This document shows, one piece after another, positions 6,382 to 14,690 of a stretch of DNA of 16,409 nucleotides (its first letter is position 1; each line of letters starts with the position of its first letter). Source of the stretch: Comamonadaceae bacterium (GTDB lineage: Bacteria > Pseudomonadota > Gammaproteobacteria > Burkholderiales > Burkholderiaceae_C); assembly GCA_947469815.1 (NCBI GenBank), contig CANIRI010000019.1, forward strand, positions 1-16,409, written 5' to 3'. The translations under genes and the position numbers were made by a program. Below the pieces are notes generated by a model that did not search any database, had not been told where the DNA came from, and worked only from the letters and a program-made list of their open reading frames with translations.

Positions 6382-6792
6382 ATGATGCGTCAATTTTTCA
6401 TCAGTTTGTTCTTTATTTGTGTTTCGCCATTTGTGATGGCTGAGTGGCAGCTTCTTTCAGAAGCTAATCCTCAGGAATCCGACCAATATGTAGATCTGCA
6501 GGATGTGAAGCAGACAGGGCCCATGGCCATTTACAGACAGGTGCGGGTGCTCACGCAGGGAGCCGCAGTGGCGGCGAATGGCGTTCTGTCTACGATGGCG
6601 CTGTATGAATACGACTGCATGAACACCAAGTTCCGCTTGCTGCAGACATCCGGGTTCAGTCGGCTGTGGGCCGAGGGCGAAAGCATGACAGTGTCCGCGT
6701 CGAGCGGCCCCGGCCAATGGCTGCCTTTGTCCGCGCAAGCGCTGGGGCAGAAGACTTTTGATTTGCTCTGCCCAGACGGCAAAGACAACTAA
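6382..6792 (+). CDS. small exported protein, surface-adhesin E-like
   Basis: 136 residues from ATG 6382. A GGAG at 6373-6376 is 5 nt before this ATG and 8 nt before the next one (6385), so the start may be one codon later; a GTG at 6376 would overlap that site. The N-terminus is a clear Sec signal (MRQFFISLFFICVSPFVMAE) with cleavage after VMA. The mature part begins WQLLSEANPQESDQYVDLQD and continues IYRQVRVLTQ, the pattern of the 'surface-adhesin protein E' type of small periplasmic or surface domain. It holds two Cys (YDCMN, LLCPDG) that could form a disulphide. Function is unknown. It is divergent from the BrnA remnant and convergent with the cytochrome c gene. Confidence 0.8.
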   Translation: MMRQFFISLFFICVSPFVMAEWQLLSEANPQESDQYVDLQDVKQTGPMAIYRQVRVLTQGAAVAANGVLSTMALYEYDCMNTKFRLLQTSGFSRLWAEGESMTVSASSGPGQWLPLSAQALGQKTFDLLCPDGKDN

Positions 6793-6793
6793 G

Positions 6794-6827
6794 AAAAAAT
6801 GCCCGCCGATACCAAAGAGTTCGGCAG
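6794..6827 (-). terminator. intrinsic terminator after the cytochrome c gene
   Basis: On the minus strand CTGCCGA pairs with TCGGCGG (7 pairs including one G-T) around an 11-base loop, followed by GCA and TTTTTT (6799-6794). It lies about 25 bases past the cytochrome stop. On the plus strand it falls just after the exported-protein gene but has no T-run in that direction. Confidence 0.6.
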
Positions 6828-6850
6828 CTAATTGATGCGTGAAGAGCGCC

Positions 6851-7216
6851 TTACTCTTTCGGTTTGAGTGCCAGTATCAATTCAGCAATCGTCTTGGCAT
6901 CGGCGTCAGACACTTGGGGTTGTGGAGGCATGTAATCGTCACCCCAGACACCTGCTCCACCGGCTTTGATCTTGGCTGCCAGCGCTTCAACCGCTGCCTT
7001 ATTGCCAATGTATTTGCTGGAGATCTCGTCAAACTGTGGTCCATACTTTCGTTTGTCGATCATGTGGCAAGCCATGCAGTTGTTGGTCAGCATCAATTTT
7101 TTCAGCTGATCATTCTGCGCCTGCGCAGGCTGCGTAAAGCCAAAAAGCCCGACAAGCAACACACCAGCAACCCGAAGTGAATTCAAGACTGGGGTATGGA
7201 AAGATAATTTATTCAT
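6851..7216 (-). CDS. periplasmic monohaem cytochrome c (class I, c551/c552-like)
   Basis: 121 residues. A signal peptide (hydrophobic LRVAGVLLVGLFGF, cleavage near AQA at 31-33) sends it to the periplasm. The haem attachment motif CMACH is at 47-51, and the distal Met ligand is in YMPPQPQ (M96), as in bacterial c551/c552 electron carriers. The C-terminal helix ADAKTIAELILALK completes the fold. No good Shine-Dalgarno precedes ATG 7216-7214, so expression may be low or the start may differ. It follows the PQQ-type sugar dehydrogenase in the same direction and is a natural electron acceptor for it (inference), although a strong terminator separates the two. Confidence 0.92.
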   Translation of the reverse strand: MNKLSFHTPVLNSLRVAGVLLVGLFGFTQPAQAQNDQLKKLMLTNNCMACHMIDKRKYGPQFDEISSKYIGNKAAVEALAAKIKAGGAGVWGDDYMPPQPQVSDADAKTIAELILALKPKE

Positions 7217-7270
7217 GGTGAAAATTCAATAATGCATGTTGCAGTTGGCAAACGAGACGACGAGCATCAT

Positions 7271-7315
7271 TCATCAAATAAAAAACGCGCTGCAAGAATG
7301 CAGCGCGTTTGATGA
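7271..7315 (-). terminator. strong intrinsic terminator after the PQQ-type dehydrogenase
   Basis: A perfect 12-base stem (AAACGCGCTGCA, 7283-7294, with TGCAGCGCGTTT, 7299-7310) closes a 4-base loop. On the minus strand it is followed by TTTTTTATTT. It ends transcription 17 bases past the dehydrogenase stop, so the cytochrome c gene beyond it probably has its own promoter. Outer arms TCATCAAA (7271-7278) and TTTGATGA (7308-7315) allow an alternative, longer pairing. Confidence 0.9.
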
Positions 7316-7331
7316 ACGAACCCCTACGCCA

Positions 7332-8615
7332 TTACTGGGCAGGTGCTACGCGGTAGATGCTGCCACTTGCTTCGTCGGCCACATAGAGAGCGCCATCCGC
7401 ACCCTGGGACAGGTGGCGGAAGCGACCTGCAAATGTGGGCCAGAGCAACTCTTCACGCTTGGCAGATGAGCCATCTTGGGCAATGTCAAGAATGTCAATC
7501 CGGTTACCCGTGGGCGTACCGTGGATCCCGATGCCGGCGTAACCAACCGCCAGGCGGCCTTCCCATTCTTTCCACTGCTTGCCAACCAGCCACACGCTAC
7601 CGCACATGCCTTGGGACAAACCGTTGTTGTTCCAAGCGGGTTTCATGGCATTGGGGTAAGCCTTGAGGTCGGTCATGGACATAAAGGCAGCGCGCTCTGC
7701 GGGCGGCACAGCACCCATCTGGTTGGGCGAATAGCCGCAGTAGTTGTCTGGGCAAGCGCCGCGACCGTTGACGTTGTCACGCGGATCCCATCCACCATTG
7801 CCGCCATTGACGACTTTGGTGACTTCATCGCTGTGCCATGGGCCGTTTTCAGACAGGTACAAGTCGCCAGAGCCTGGGCGGAACGCAATACCTTGGGGGT
7901 TGCGGAATCCATAGGCGAATATGCGCTTGTCGAAACCGGCTGGCGCGTTGTTGCCAGCGGCTGCATTCCCATCGCGGTCCACACGCAAGAGCTTGCCACG
8001 CAGTTCGGTTGGGCTTTGTGGGCCGGCACCGTTGTGGTTGTCGCCGATGGTGATGTACAGGAAACCGTCGGGGCCGAAGCGCAAACGTCCACCGTTGTGC
8101 GCGCCAGGTCCACCGAATGGGTGGTTGGACTTCATGGGCTTGTAGCCCAAGTCGTTGACGATCTCAACAATATCGAAAATCGCATCCAGCCCTGGATTGA
8201 CTTTCATCCGCATCACGATGTTGTTGTATCCGCCGTAGGTACGGTTGCTGCCTTTGGAGCTGGAGTACAGGTAGATGAAGCGATTTTTAGCAAAATCAGG
8301 GTCAATGGCTACGCCTTGAACACCCGCTTGTCCGTCGCAGAACAGGTCGCTTTTGACTGCTGGGAATCCGGCACTGCCGCCTACACCAAGCAATTTATTG
8401 ACACTGCCCGAGGGCAAGCGTACGGACAAGCCTTTGCATTTTTCAGTGAAAAACATCGTGTTATTTGGCAAGAAAGCCATATCCCACGGGTTTTCAGATT
8501 GCTGGAAAACTTCTGCCGTGACGGTCAACGCCATTGCGGCGGGTGTTCCCATCAGGGCCGATGCTGCTACTCCAGCAGACACCACTACCGATTTGAACGT
8601 GGTTGAAAATTTCAT
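7332..8615 (-). CDS. PQQ-dependent aldose (glucose/sorbosone-type) dehydrogenase, periplasmic
   Basis: 427 residues with a Sec signal (MKFSTTFKSVVVSAGVAASALM, cleavage near AMA at 27-29). The mature part is a six-bladed propeller of the GSDH family (soluble glucose dehydrogenase/YliI-like): NPWDMAFLPN, GVQGVAIDPDFAKNRFIYLYS, GGPGAHNGGRLRFGPDGFLY, then FAYGFRNPQGIAF and SENGPWHSDEV. The family's catalytic His is H173 in GAHNGG, and R238-N239 in FRNPQG match the PQQ-contacting Arg/Asn. It should oxidise aldoses to lactones in the periplasm; the true substrate is open. A cysteine-bearing insert (RGACPDNYCGY) adds a possible disulphide. AGGAG at 8625-8621 lies 5 nt before the ATG. No pqq synthesis genes are in the window. 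The 219-base gap upstream (8616-8834) shows no clear promoter. Confidence 0.9.
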   Translation of the reverse strand: MKFSTTFKSVVVSAGVAASALMGTPAAMALTVTAEVFQQSENPWDMAFLPNNTMFFTEKCKGLSVRLPSGSVNKLLGVGGSAGFPAVKSDLFCDGQAGVQGVAIDPDFAKNRFIYLYSSSKGSNRTYGGYNNIVMRMKVNPGLDAIFDIVEIVNDLGYKPMKSNHPFGGPGAHNGGRLRFGPDGFLYITIGDNHNGAGPQSPTELRGKLLRVDRDGNAAAGNNAPAGFDKRIFAYGFRNPQGIAFRPGSGDLYLSENGPWHSDEVTKVVNGGNGGWDPRDNVNGRGACPDNYCGYSPNQMGAVPPAERAAFMSMTDLKAYPNAMKPAWNNNGLSQGMCGSVWLVGKQWKEWEGRLAVGYAGIGIHGTPTGNRIDILDIAQDGSSAKREELLWPTFAGRFRHLSQGADGALYVADEASGSIYRVAPAQ

Positions 8616-8834
8616 GCTATCTCCTAGTTGTGTAAATGGTGAGTCTTGAAAAAAACATCACCCATGAGTCAGGACCAGAAAACCCAATGCTCACAGCAGC
8701 ACTTTTAGAAAACTTTCCAAAAATTGAAACTCTGCCAGAAAGAAGGTTTCCATCGAAATGGTAACTTTCAGGTGATAGCTTGTGTATCAGTAGAAATACT
8801 AGGTCGGATAAGACCCGGTAAGTGCGCCCGGTTT

Positions 8835-10095
<1,261 letters not shown>

Positions 10096-10233
10096 TGCTC
10101 TGAATTGGGTCTTCCACCAAAAGGTTTCGTCTCAGAAAATTTCTACAGATCATCATTTGTGACACCGCAAAGTCTCTTCAATACATCGGTCGCCGACCCA
10201 AGAGGCTCGCCTGTTTGGTGGAGGGCGATGTGC

Positions 10234-10632
10234 ATGACCCGAACCCTGTATGGGATCTATTTTTTTCTCGGCGGATGCTTCAAGGTGCTGATCGGCTTGT
10301 TGTGGAGCGATGTATTGCAGGGCATGTTCATTGAGCGGCTTGACGAGATACCGCCGGATGCTTTTGCCTACGGCTACCTGACCCAATTTGCGATTCCCTG
10401 GGCTTTCGTGGTGGGATATGTCATCACCTTGGGAGAGTTGATGGTTGGATTGTTGTTCGTGAAAAACCAACATGTCAGGTTGGGCGCGGTACTGGCCCTT
10501 TTCATCACCATCAACATCGGGATCGGTGGTTTTTTCAGTTGGATCTTGCTTGGATTTATTGCTTTTCCAATGCTGCTTTTGTGTGTGTCAGAACCCGCAA
10601 TGGAGCCGCCTGTAGGCGCTGTTGCGAATTAA
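10234..10632 (+). CDS. small DoxX-like integral membrane protein
   Basis: 132 residues from ATG 10234, chosen because GGAGG at 10220-10224 lies 9 nt upstream; an ATG at 10228 sits too close to it and a TTG at 10069 would add an unhydrophobic extension. Four hydrophobic helices are visible: LYGIYFFLGGCFKVLIGLLW, then IPWAFVVGYVITLGELMVGLLF, VRLGAVLALFITINIGIGGFF and WILLGFIAFPMLLLCV. Size and topology fit the DoxX/DoxD superfamily, whose members include thiosulfate:quinone oxidoreductase subunits and many proteins of unknown role. No redox motif is seen, so function is left open. It is followed at 15 bases by another small gene in the same direction. Confidence 0.75.
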   Translation: MTRTLYGIYFFLGGCFKVLIGLLWSDVLQGMFIERLDEIPPDAFAYGYLTQFAIPWAFVVGYVITLGELMVGLLFVKNQHVRLGAVLALFITINIGIGGFFSWILLGFIAFPMLLLCVSEPAMEPPVGAVAN

Positions 10633-10647
10633 AGAAATGGAGATCGT

Positions 10648-11097
10648 ATGACAGTGACGGAACGGGACGAGCTTGCCAAATTTTTGTCTGGGTTGCATCA
10701 AACCCGGCTGGCCTTCGAGGATTCGTACGCCAGCTCGCAGATCAGAGAAACGGTTGCCCTGAATCCGCAGGGCCAATACGCCATGACGATGCGGTGTATC
10801 TTGTTGGAAAAAGAACTGGCCGCCCTGCGCGGTCAATCGCAGTCACCAACTTTGGCTGACGGTGATCACGCGCTGACCCCACCGCTCCAATTTCTCGGTG
10901 CAACGCTTGGTGATTGGAACGTCAACGCGCGCCCCATGCCCAAATCCGCTGCTGTGGCCGGCGCTGCGGCCAAGGCAGATATTCCGCTTCACTTATTGAT
11001 GGAAGAAAAAGCCATTAATTTTTTGGGTAACAACCCATTCAAAGTCTGGACTTTCATTTTGTTCTTGACTTTCCTGGTGGTGCGTTACAAAGCTTGA
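10648..11097 (+). CDS. tail-anchored protein of unknown function, possibly DUF2076-related
   Basis: 149 residues; GGAG at 10639-10642 precedes the ATG by 5 nt. The first 60 residues are charged and helical (ERDELAKFLSGLHQTRLAF, then NPQGQYAMTMRCILLEKELAAL). This pattern recalls the N-terminus of DUF2076 proteins, where a 'P-x-A-x-Y-x-x-x-Q/R-x-x-L-x-x-E-x-A-L' stretch occurs; the link is tentative. A flexible Pro/Ala-rich middle (80-115) follows, and one C-terminal membrane helix (VWTFILFLTFLVV) would anchor it with the bulk in the cytoplasm. It is probably co-transcribed with the DoxX-like gene upstream. No enzymatic motif is seen. Confidence 0.7.
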   Translation: MTVTERDELAKFLSGLHQTRLAFEDSYASSQIRETVALNPQGQYAMTMRCILLEKELAALRGQSQSPTLADGDHALTPPLQFLGATLGDWNVNARPMPKSAAVAGAAAKADIPLHLLMEEKAINFLGNNPFKVWTFILFLTFLVVRYKA

Positions 11098-11180
11098 GCG
11101 GTACCGCTAAGCAATAAGCGCCAGGGGCGGTCGGGGTGGCATGCGCCGCGCTTATCTATTGCAATTTGTATATGTTGGGC

Positions 11181-11208
11181 ACCGATAACTTGATTTTCTT
11201 TTATCGGT
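11181..11208. promoter_or_regulatory. 28-base operator-like inverted repeat before the sugar-acid dehydratase gene
   Basis: ACCGATAA (11181-11188) and TTATCGGT (11201-11208) are perfect 8-base inverted arms with a 12-base AT-rich spacer, about 77 bases before the dehydratase ATG. Spacing and position fit a dimeric regulator's operator. A weak -10-like TAGGAT follows at 11218-11223, without a convincing -35. Confidence 0.5.
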
Positions 11209-11223
11209 ATGCCTTGCTAGGAT

Positions 11224-11250
11224 GCACCCAACGGGGTGCCGCGGCACCCC
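11224..11250 (+). promoter_or_regulatory. mutually exclusive hairpins in the dehydratase leader
   Basis: GCACCC (11224-11229) can pair with GGGTGC (11234-11239). That same stretch is the left arm of the 18-base perfect palindrome GGGGTGCCGCGGCACCCC (11233-11250), which would fold as a 7-base stem with a CGCG loop. The three segments can therefore form one hairpin or the other, 35 bases before the start codon. No T-run follows, so any effect would be on translation or mRNA stability, or the palindrome could be a DNA site. Confidence 0.4.
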
Positions 11251-11284
11251 ACACCACCCCCATTCATCCGCCAGGAACGTCCCC

Positions 11285-13009
11285 ATGGAATCCAAAAAAT
11301 ACCCTGTCCGCCGCAGCCAGGCCTGGTTTGGCCGGCAGGACAAAGACGGTTTTGTGCACCGCAGCTGGCTGAAAAACCAGGGATATCCGCACGACGAGTT
11401 GGATGGCCGCCCGGTAATCGGCATATGCAACACCTGGAGCGAATTGACGCCCTGTAACGGGCACTTCCGGGAAATCGCCGAGTTTGTAAAGCGCGGGGTG
11501 TACGAGGCCGGTGGCTTTCCGCTGGAGTTTCCCGTGATGTCGCTGGGCGAGACCCAGCTGCGTCCCACCGCCATGCTGTTTCGCAACCTGGCCAGCATGG
11601 ACGTGGAGGAAAGCATTCGCGGCAACCCGATTGACGGTGTGGTGCTGCTCATGGGCTGCGACAAGACCACGCCCTCGCTGCTGATGGGCGCGGCCAGCTG
11701 CGACCTGCCCACCATCGGTATTTCCGGCGGGCCCATGCTGAACGGCAAGTTCCGGGGCAAGGACATCGGCTCGGGCACGGGGGTCTGGCAAATGTCGGAG
11801 ATGGTGCGCGCCGGTGAAATGAGCCAGGCCGACTTCACCGCCGCCGAATCCGATATGCACCGCTCCAAGGGCCATTGCATGACCATGGGAACCGCCAGCA
11901 CCATGGCGAGCATGGTCGAGGCGCTGGGTATGTCGCTGCCGGAAAACGCGGCCATTCCCGCCGCCGACACGCGGCGCAACCGGCTGGCGCAAATGAGCGG
12001 GCGGCGCATCGTCGAGATGGTCGAGCAGGACCTGAAGATGTCGAAAATTTTGACGCGCCAGGCCTTTGAGAACGCGATCCGCACCAACGCGGCCATCGGC
12101 GGCTCCACCAACGCGGTGATCCACCTGATAGCCATTGCCGGGCGCATGGGCATACCGCTGAACCTGGACGACTGGGACCAGCTCGGCGCGCAAGTGCCCT
12201 GCCTCTTGAACCTGCAGCCCTCCGGCAAATTCCTGATGGAAGACTTTTATTACGCCGGTGGTCTGCCGTCGGTGATGCGCGAAATCCAGCACCTGCTGCA
12301 CACCGAAGCCTTGACCGCCAACGGCAAAACCATTGGCGAGAACATTGCCAACGCGCCTTGTTACAACCGCGAAGTCATCAAGACACCGCAAGAGCCTTTT
12401 ATGAAGGACGCGGGTATTGCGGTCCTGCGCGGCAACTTGGCGCCAGACGGCGCGGTGATCAAGCCTTCTGCGGCATCGCCCCACCTGATGCAACACCGGG
12501 GCCGCGCCGTGGTGTTTGAGAACATTGAAGACCTGCACGCCCGCATCGACAGCGACGATCTGGACGTGGACGAACACTGCGTCATGGTGCTGAAAAACTG
12601 CGGCCCGCGTGGCTACCCCGGCATGGCCGAAGTGGGCAATATGCCGCTGCCGCCCAAGGTGCTCAAAAAAGGCATTACCGACATGGTGCGCATCAGCGAC
12701 GGCCGCATGAGCGGAACCGCGTATGGCACGGTCGTTTTGCACACATCACCCGAAGCCGCTGCCGGTGGCCCGCTGGCCCTGGTGCAAAACGGCGACATGA
12801 TTGAACTCGACGTGGCTGGCCGCAGGCTGCATCTGGAAGTGAGCGACGCCGAGCTGACCGAACGGCGCAAACACTGGGTCGCGCCACCCGCACCCACGCG
12901 GGGTTACCAGAAGCTGTACGTGGAACACGTGCAGCAGGCGCATCTGGGCGCAGACCTGGATTTTCTGGTGGGCAAAAGCGGCGCCGCCGTGCCGCGCGAT
13001 TCACACTGA
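11285..13009 (+). CDS. IlvD/Edd-family sugar-acid dehydratase (arabonate/xylonate type)
   Basis: 574 residues from ATG 11285; AGGA at 11273-11276 lies 8 nt upstream, so a longer open frame starting at 11222 is rejected. It aligns with pentonate dehydratases such as Rhizobium L-arabinonate dehydratase with a constant two-residue offset. The Fe-S cysteines are C57 (ELTPCNGH), C125 (MGCDKTTP) and C198 (SKGHCMTMG). K127 corresponds to the metal-site lysine, and the active-site serine is in RISDGRMSGTAYG. It should dehydrate a C5/C6 aldonate to a 2-keto-3-deoxy acid in the cytoplasm using a [2Fe-2S] cluster and Mg. The GCDKTTPSLLMGAASCDLPTI stretch is more like sugar-acid dehydratases than the branched-chain enzyme IlvD. 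Precise substrate is unresolved. It stands alone, behind a leader with strong inverted repeats. Confidence 0.92.
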   Translation: MESKKYPVRRSQAWFGRQDKDGFVHRSWLKNQGYPHDELDGRPVIGICNTWSELTPCNGHFREIAEFVKRGVYEAGGFPLEFPVMSLGETQLRPTAMLFRNLASMDVEESIRGNPIDGVVLLMGCDKTTPSLLMGAASCDLPTIGISGGPMLNGKFRGKDIGSGTGVWQMSEMVRAGEMSQADFTAAESDMHRSKGHCMTMGTASTMASMVEALGMSLPENAAIPAADTRRNRLAQMSGRRIVEMVEQDLKMSKILTRQAFENAIRTNAAIGGSTNAVIHLIAIAGRMGIPLNLDDWDQLGAQVPCLLNLQPSGKFLMEDFYYAGGLPSVMREIQHLLHTEALTANGKTIGENIANAPCYNREVIKTPQEPFMKDAGIAVLRGNLAPDGAVIKPSAASPHLMQHRGRAVVFENIEDLHARIDSDDLDVDEHCVMVLKNCGPRGYPGMAEVGNMPLPPKVLKKGITDMVRISDGRMSGTAYGTVVLHTSPEAAAGGPLALVQNGDMIELDVAGRRLHLEVSDAELTERRKHWVAPPAPTRGYQKLYVEHVQQAHLGADLDFLVGKSGAAVPRDSH

Positions 13010-13056
13010 CACGCGCATCGCGCATTCAACCCTGCGGCAGCCCATCCGGGGCCTGC

Positions 13057-13083
13057 GTGACATACACGCTGGGGATGTATAAA
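13057..13083 (+). promoter_or_regulatory. candidate promoter of the TerB-like gene
   Basis: GTGACA (13057-13062) and TATAAA (13078-13083) each differ from the sigma-70 consensus at one base, but the spacer is a short 15. They lie about 27 bases before the ATG, in the 100-base gap after the dehydratase gene. Confidence 0.35.
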
Positions 13084-13109
13084 TCAGCTTTTCAACTCAG
13101 GAGCACCTC

Positions 13110-13520
13110 ATGGGACTTTTCGACATGTTCAAAACCGAAGCACCGCAACTCACGCCTAAGCTGGCGCTGGCGGCGGGCCTGCTGTACACCATGGCATCGG
13201 ACGGCCAAATTGAGCAAGAAGAAATCGGCCAATTGCAATCGGTCATCGGCCGTGACGAGCAACTGATCCAGACCGCCGTCAAGTACATGCGCGCTGTACC
13301 CTACGAGCAGTTCCTGACCGATGCCAACGCGCTGCTCAACCCGCAGCAAAAGCTGTGCGTGCTGATCAACATGGCGGATTCGCTGCTGTCCGATGGCCGT
13401 GCGGCTGCAGCCGAGCAAGCTGCATTCAATAAAGCGCTGACCGGATTCGGCATGACCGAAGACGGCTTCAAGGTCTATTTCGAGACGCTGGCAGTCAAGA
13501 ACAACCGCTCGATTTTTTAA
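13110..13520 (+). CDS. TerB-like (tellurite-resistance family) protein
   Basis: 136 residues with AGGAG at 13099-13103, 6 nt before the ATG. It is an all-helical TerB-type domain: LTPKLALAAGLLYTMASDGQIEQEEIGQL opens with the acidic DG-x-I-x-x-E-E helix pair typical of the family. The mirrored ADSLLSDGRAAAAEQAAFNKALTGFG follows near residues 88-115. TerB-like proteins bind metal ions or act in stress and membrane-linked complexes; a single TerB without terZ/terD/terC neighbours says little about tellurite resistance. No membrane segment or signal is seen. Its stop codon abuts the stop codon of the convergent oxidoreductase with no base between. Confidence 0.85.
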   Translation: MGLFDMFKTEAPQLTPKLALAAGLLYTMASDGQIEQEEIGQLQSVIGRDEQLIQTAVKYMRAVPYEQFLTDANALLNPQQKLCVLINMADSLLSDGRAAAAEQAAFNKALTGFGMTEDGFKVYFETLAVKNNRSIF

Positions 13521-14690
13521 TCAGGCGAAGTCCACCCAGGCGCTGCCCTGGTCGGCCGAGGCCACGCAGCGCTCCACAAAGCGAACCCCCTGCACGCCGT
13601 CCTGGCCGCTGGGGAACCATTGCCCGGCCAGCAGGTCTTTGGCCTGCGGCTCGGGTGACATGGCCAGGGCAAAGCGGCGGTACAAATTGGCCCAGGCATC
13701 GAAGTAGCCCGACGGATGCCCACCCCCCACCCGCTCAAAACGGGCCGAGGCATCCAGGTAGCCATGGCCGCGCTCGTACGTCATCTCCGGCTTGCCGATA
13801 AAGGCCACCTTGAGCTGGTTGGGCTGCTCGTCCCACCATTCAAGGCTGCCCTTCTCGCCGACCACGCGCACTTTGAAGGCGTGCGCGCTGCCGATGTTGA
13901 TGGCGCTGGCCCACACCGTGCCGACGGCGTTGCCTTGGTAGCGCAGCATCACATGGGCATCGTCTTCCAAGGGCGCACGTGAGGCCACAAAGCTGCGCCG
14001 CATGCAGCTCAGGCTCTCGACCTGCAAGCCGCTGATCAGGCTGCCCATCTGAAAACAATGGGTGGCCAAATCACCAATCACATAACTCGAACCTGACACC
14101 GCAGGCGTGACACGCCATTGGATGCCGGGGTCGGCTTGCTCCACCGCAGTGGCGTGGTAGCCGTGGGCGAATTGCATATGCACCAGCCGCACCGCGCCGA
14201 GCTCGCCGTTTTGCACCATGGCGCGGGCCTGCTGCACCATCTCGTAGCCGGTGTAGCCGTACATCACACCCAGCACGCGGCCCTTGGCTTGGGCCAGGGC
14301 TTGCAACTCCAGCGCTTCTTCTAAACGGGTGGTCAGCGGCTTCTCGCAAATCACGTGCAAGCCAGCTTGCAAAGCCTCTTTGCAGATGGCGTAGTGCGAA
14401 CTGTTGGGCGTGGCGATGCTGACCACCTGGATGCCGTCCGGGCGGCCGGCCTCGGCAGCGAACATGGCCTGGTAATCACCGTAGCAGCGTTCAGCCGCCA
14501 GCCCCAAGCTGATGCCGAAGCTGCGGCCCCGCTCTGCATCGATATCGAAGGCACCGGCGCACAGCTGCATCAATCCGTCGCGTGCGGCGGCGTCGCGGTG
14601 CGAGTAGCCGATCTGGCTGCCCTGGCCACCACCGACCATGCCCCAACGCAAGGGCGTGCTGAGTAGGCGCTGCTCCACAAAGGCGGTCAT
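13521..14690 (-). CDS. Gfo/Idh/MocA-family oxidoreductase
   Basis: 389 residues. An N-terminal NAD(P)-binding fold (WGMVGGGQGSQIGYSHRDAA at 16-35) precedes the family's EKPL motif (116-119), which carries the catalytic lysine. The C-terminal domain has YVIGDLATH (203-211), the His-containing motif of this family. The GGGxGSxIG dinucleotide loop and the ~390 length place it with the larger subgroup, often found beside iolG and sugar epimerases in inositol- or glucoside-oxidising clusters. It should oxidise or reduce a sugar or cyclitol hydroxyl with NAD(P) in the cytoplasm. Its ATG overlaps the stop of iolG (ATGA, 14690-14687), so the two are translated together. It is the last gene of the leftward set. 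Confidence 0.92.
   Translation of the reverse strand: MTAFVEQRLLSTPLRWGMVGGGQGSQIGYSHRDAAARDGLMQLCAGAFDIDAERGRSFGISLGLAAERCYGDYQAMFAAEAGRPDGIQVVSIATPNSSHYAICKEALQAGLHVICEKPLTTRLEEALELQALAQAKGRVLGVMYGYTGYEMVQQARAMVQNGELGAVRLVHMQFAHGYHATAVEQADPGIQWRVTPAVSGSSYVIGDLATHCFQMGSLISGLQVESLSCMRRSFVASRAPLEDDAHVMLRYQGNAVGTVWASAINIGSAHAFKVRVVGEKGSLEWWDEQPNQLKVAFIGKPEMTYERGHGYLDASARFERVGGGHPSGYFDAWANLYRRFALAMSPEPQAKDLLAGQWFPSGQDGVQGVRFVERCVASADQGSAWVDFA

Noticed and set aside
7476..8606. Long open frame on the plus strand opposite the PQQ-type dehydrogenase
   Set aside because: It is the mirror of a gene with clear family motifs and signal peptide, has no domain I recognise and no good ribosome site.
8710..8745. 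Sigma-54-like TGGCAG box on the minus strand before the PQQ-type dehydrogenase
   Set aside because: The -12 GC element is missing at the required spacing.
8796..8834. GGTCGGATAAGAC stretch resembling one arm of a REP-type element, next to a mismatched CCGG hairpin after frmA
   Set aside because: Only one arm is present, the stem is interrupted by a C-C mismatch and no second copy is in the window, so neither a REP nor a terminator can be supported.
11264..12742. 492-codon minus-strand frame opposite the dehydratase
   Set aside because: It is an antisense shadow; the dehydratase has all its Fe-S and active-site residues in the forward frame.
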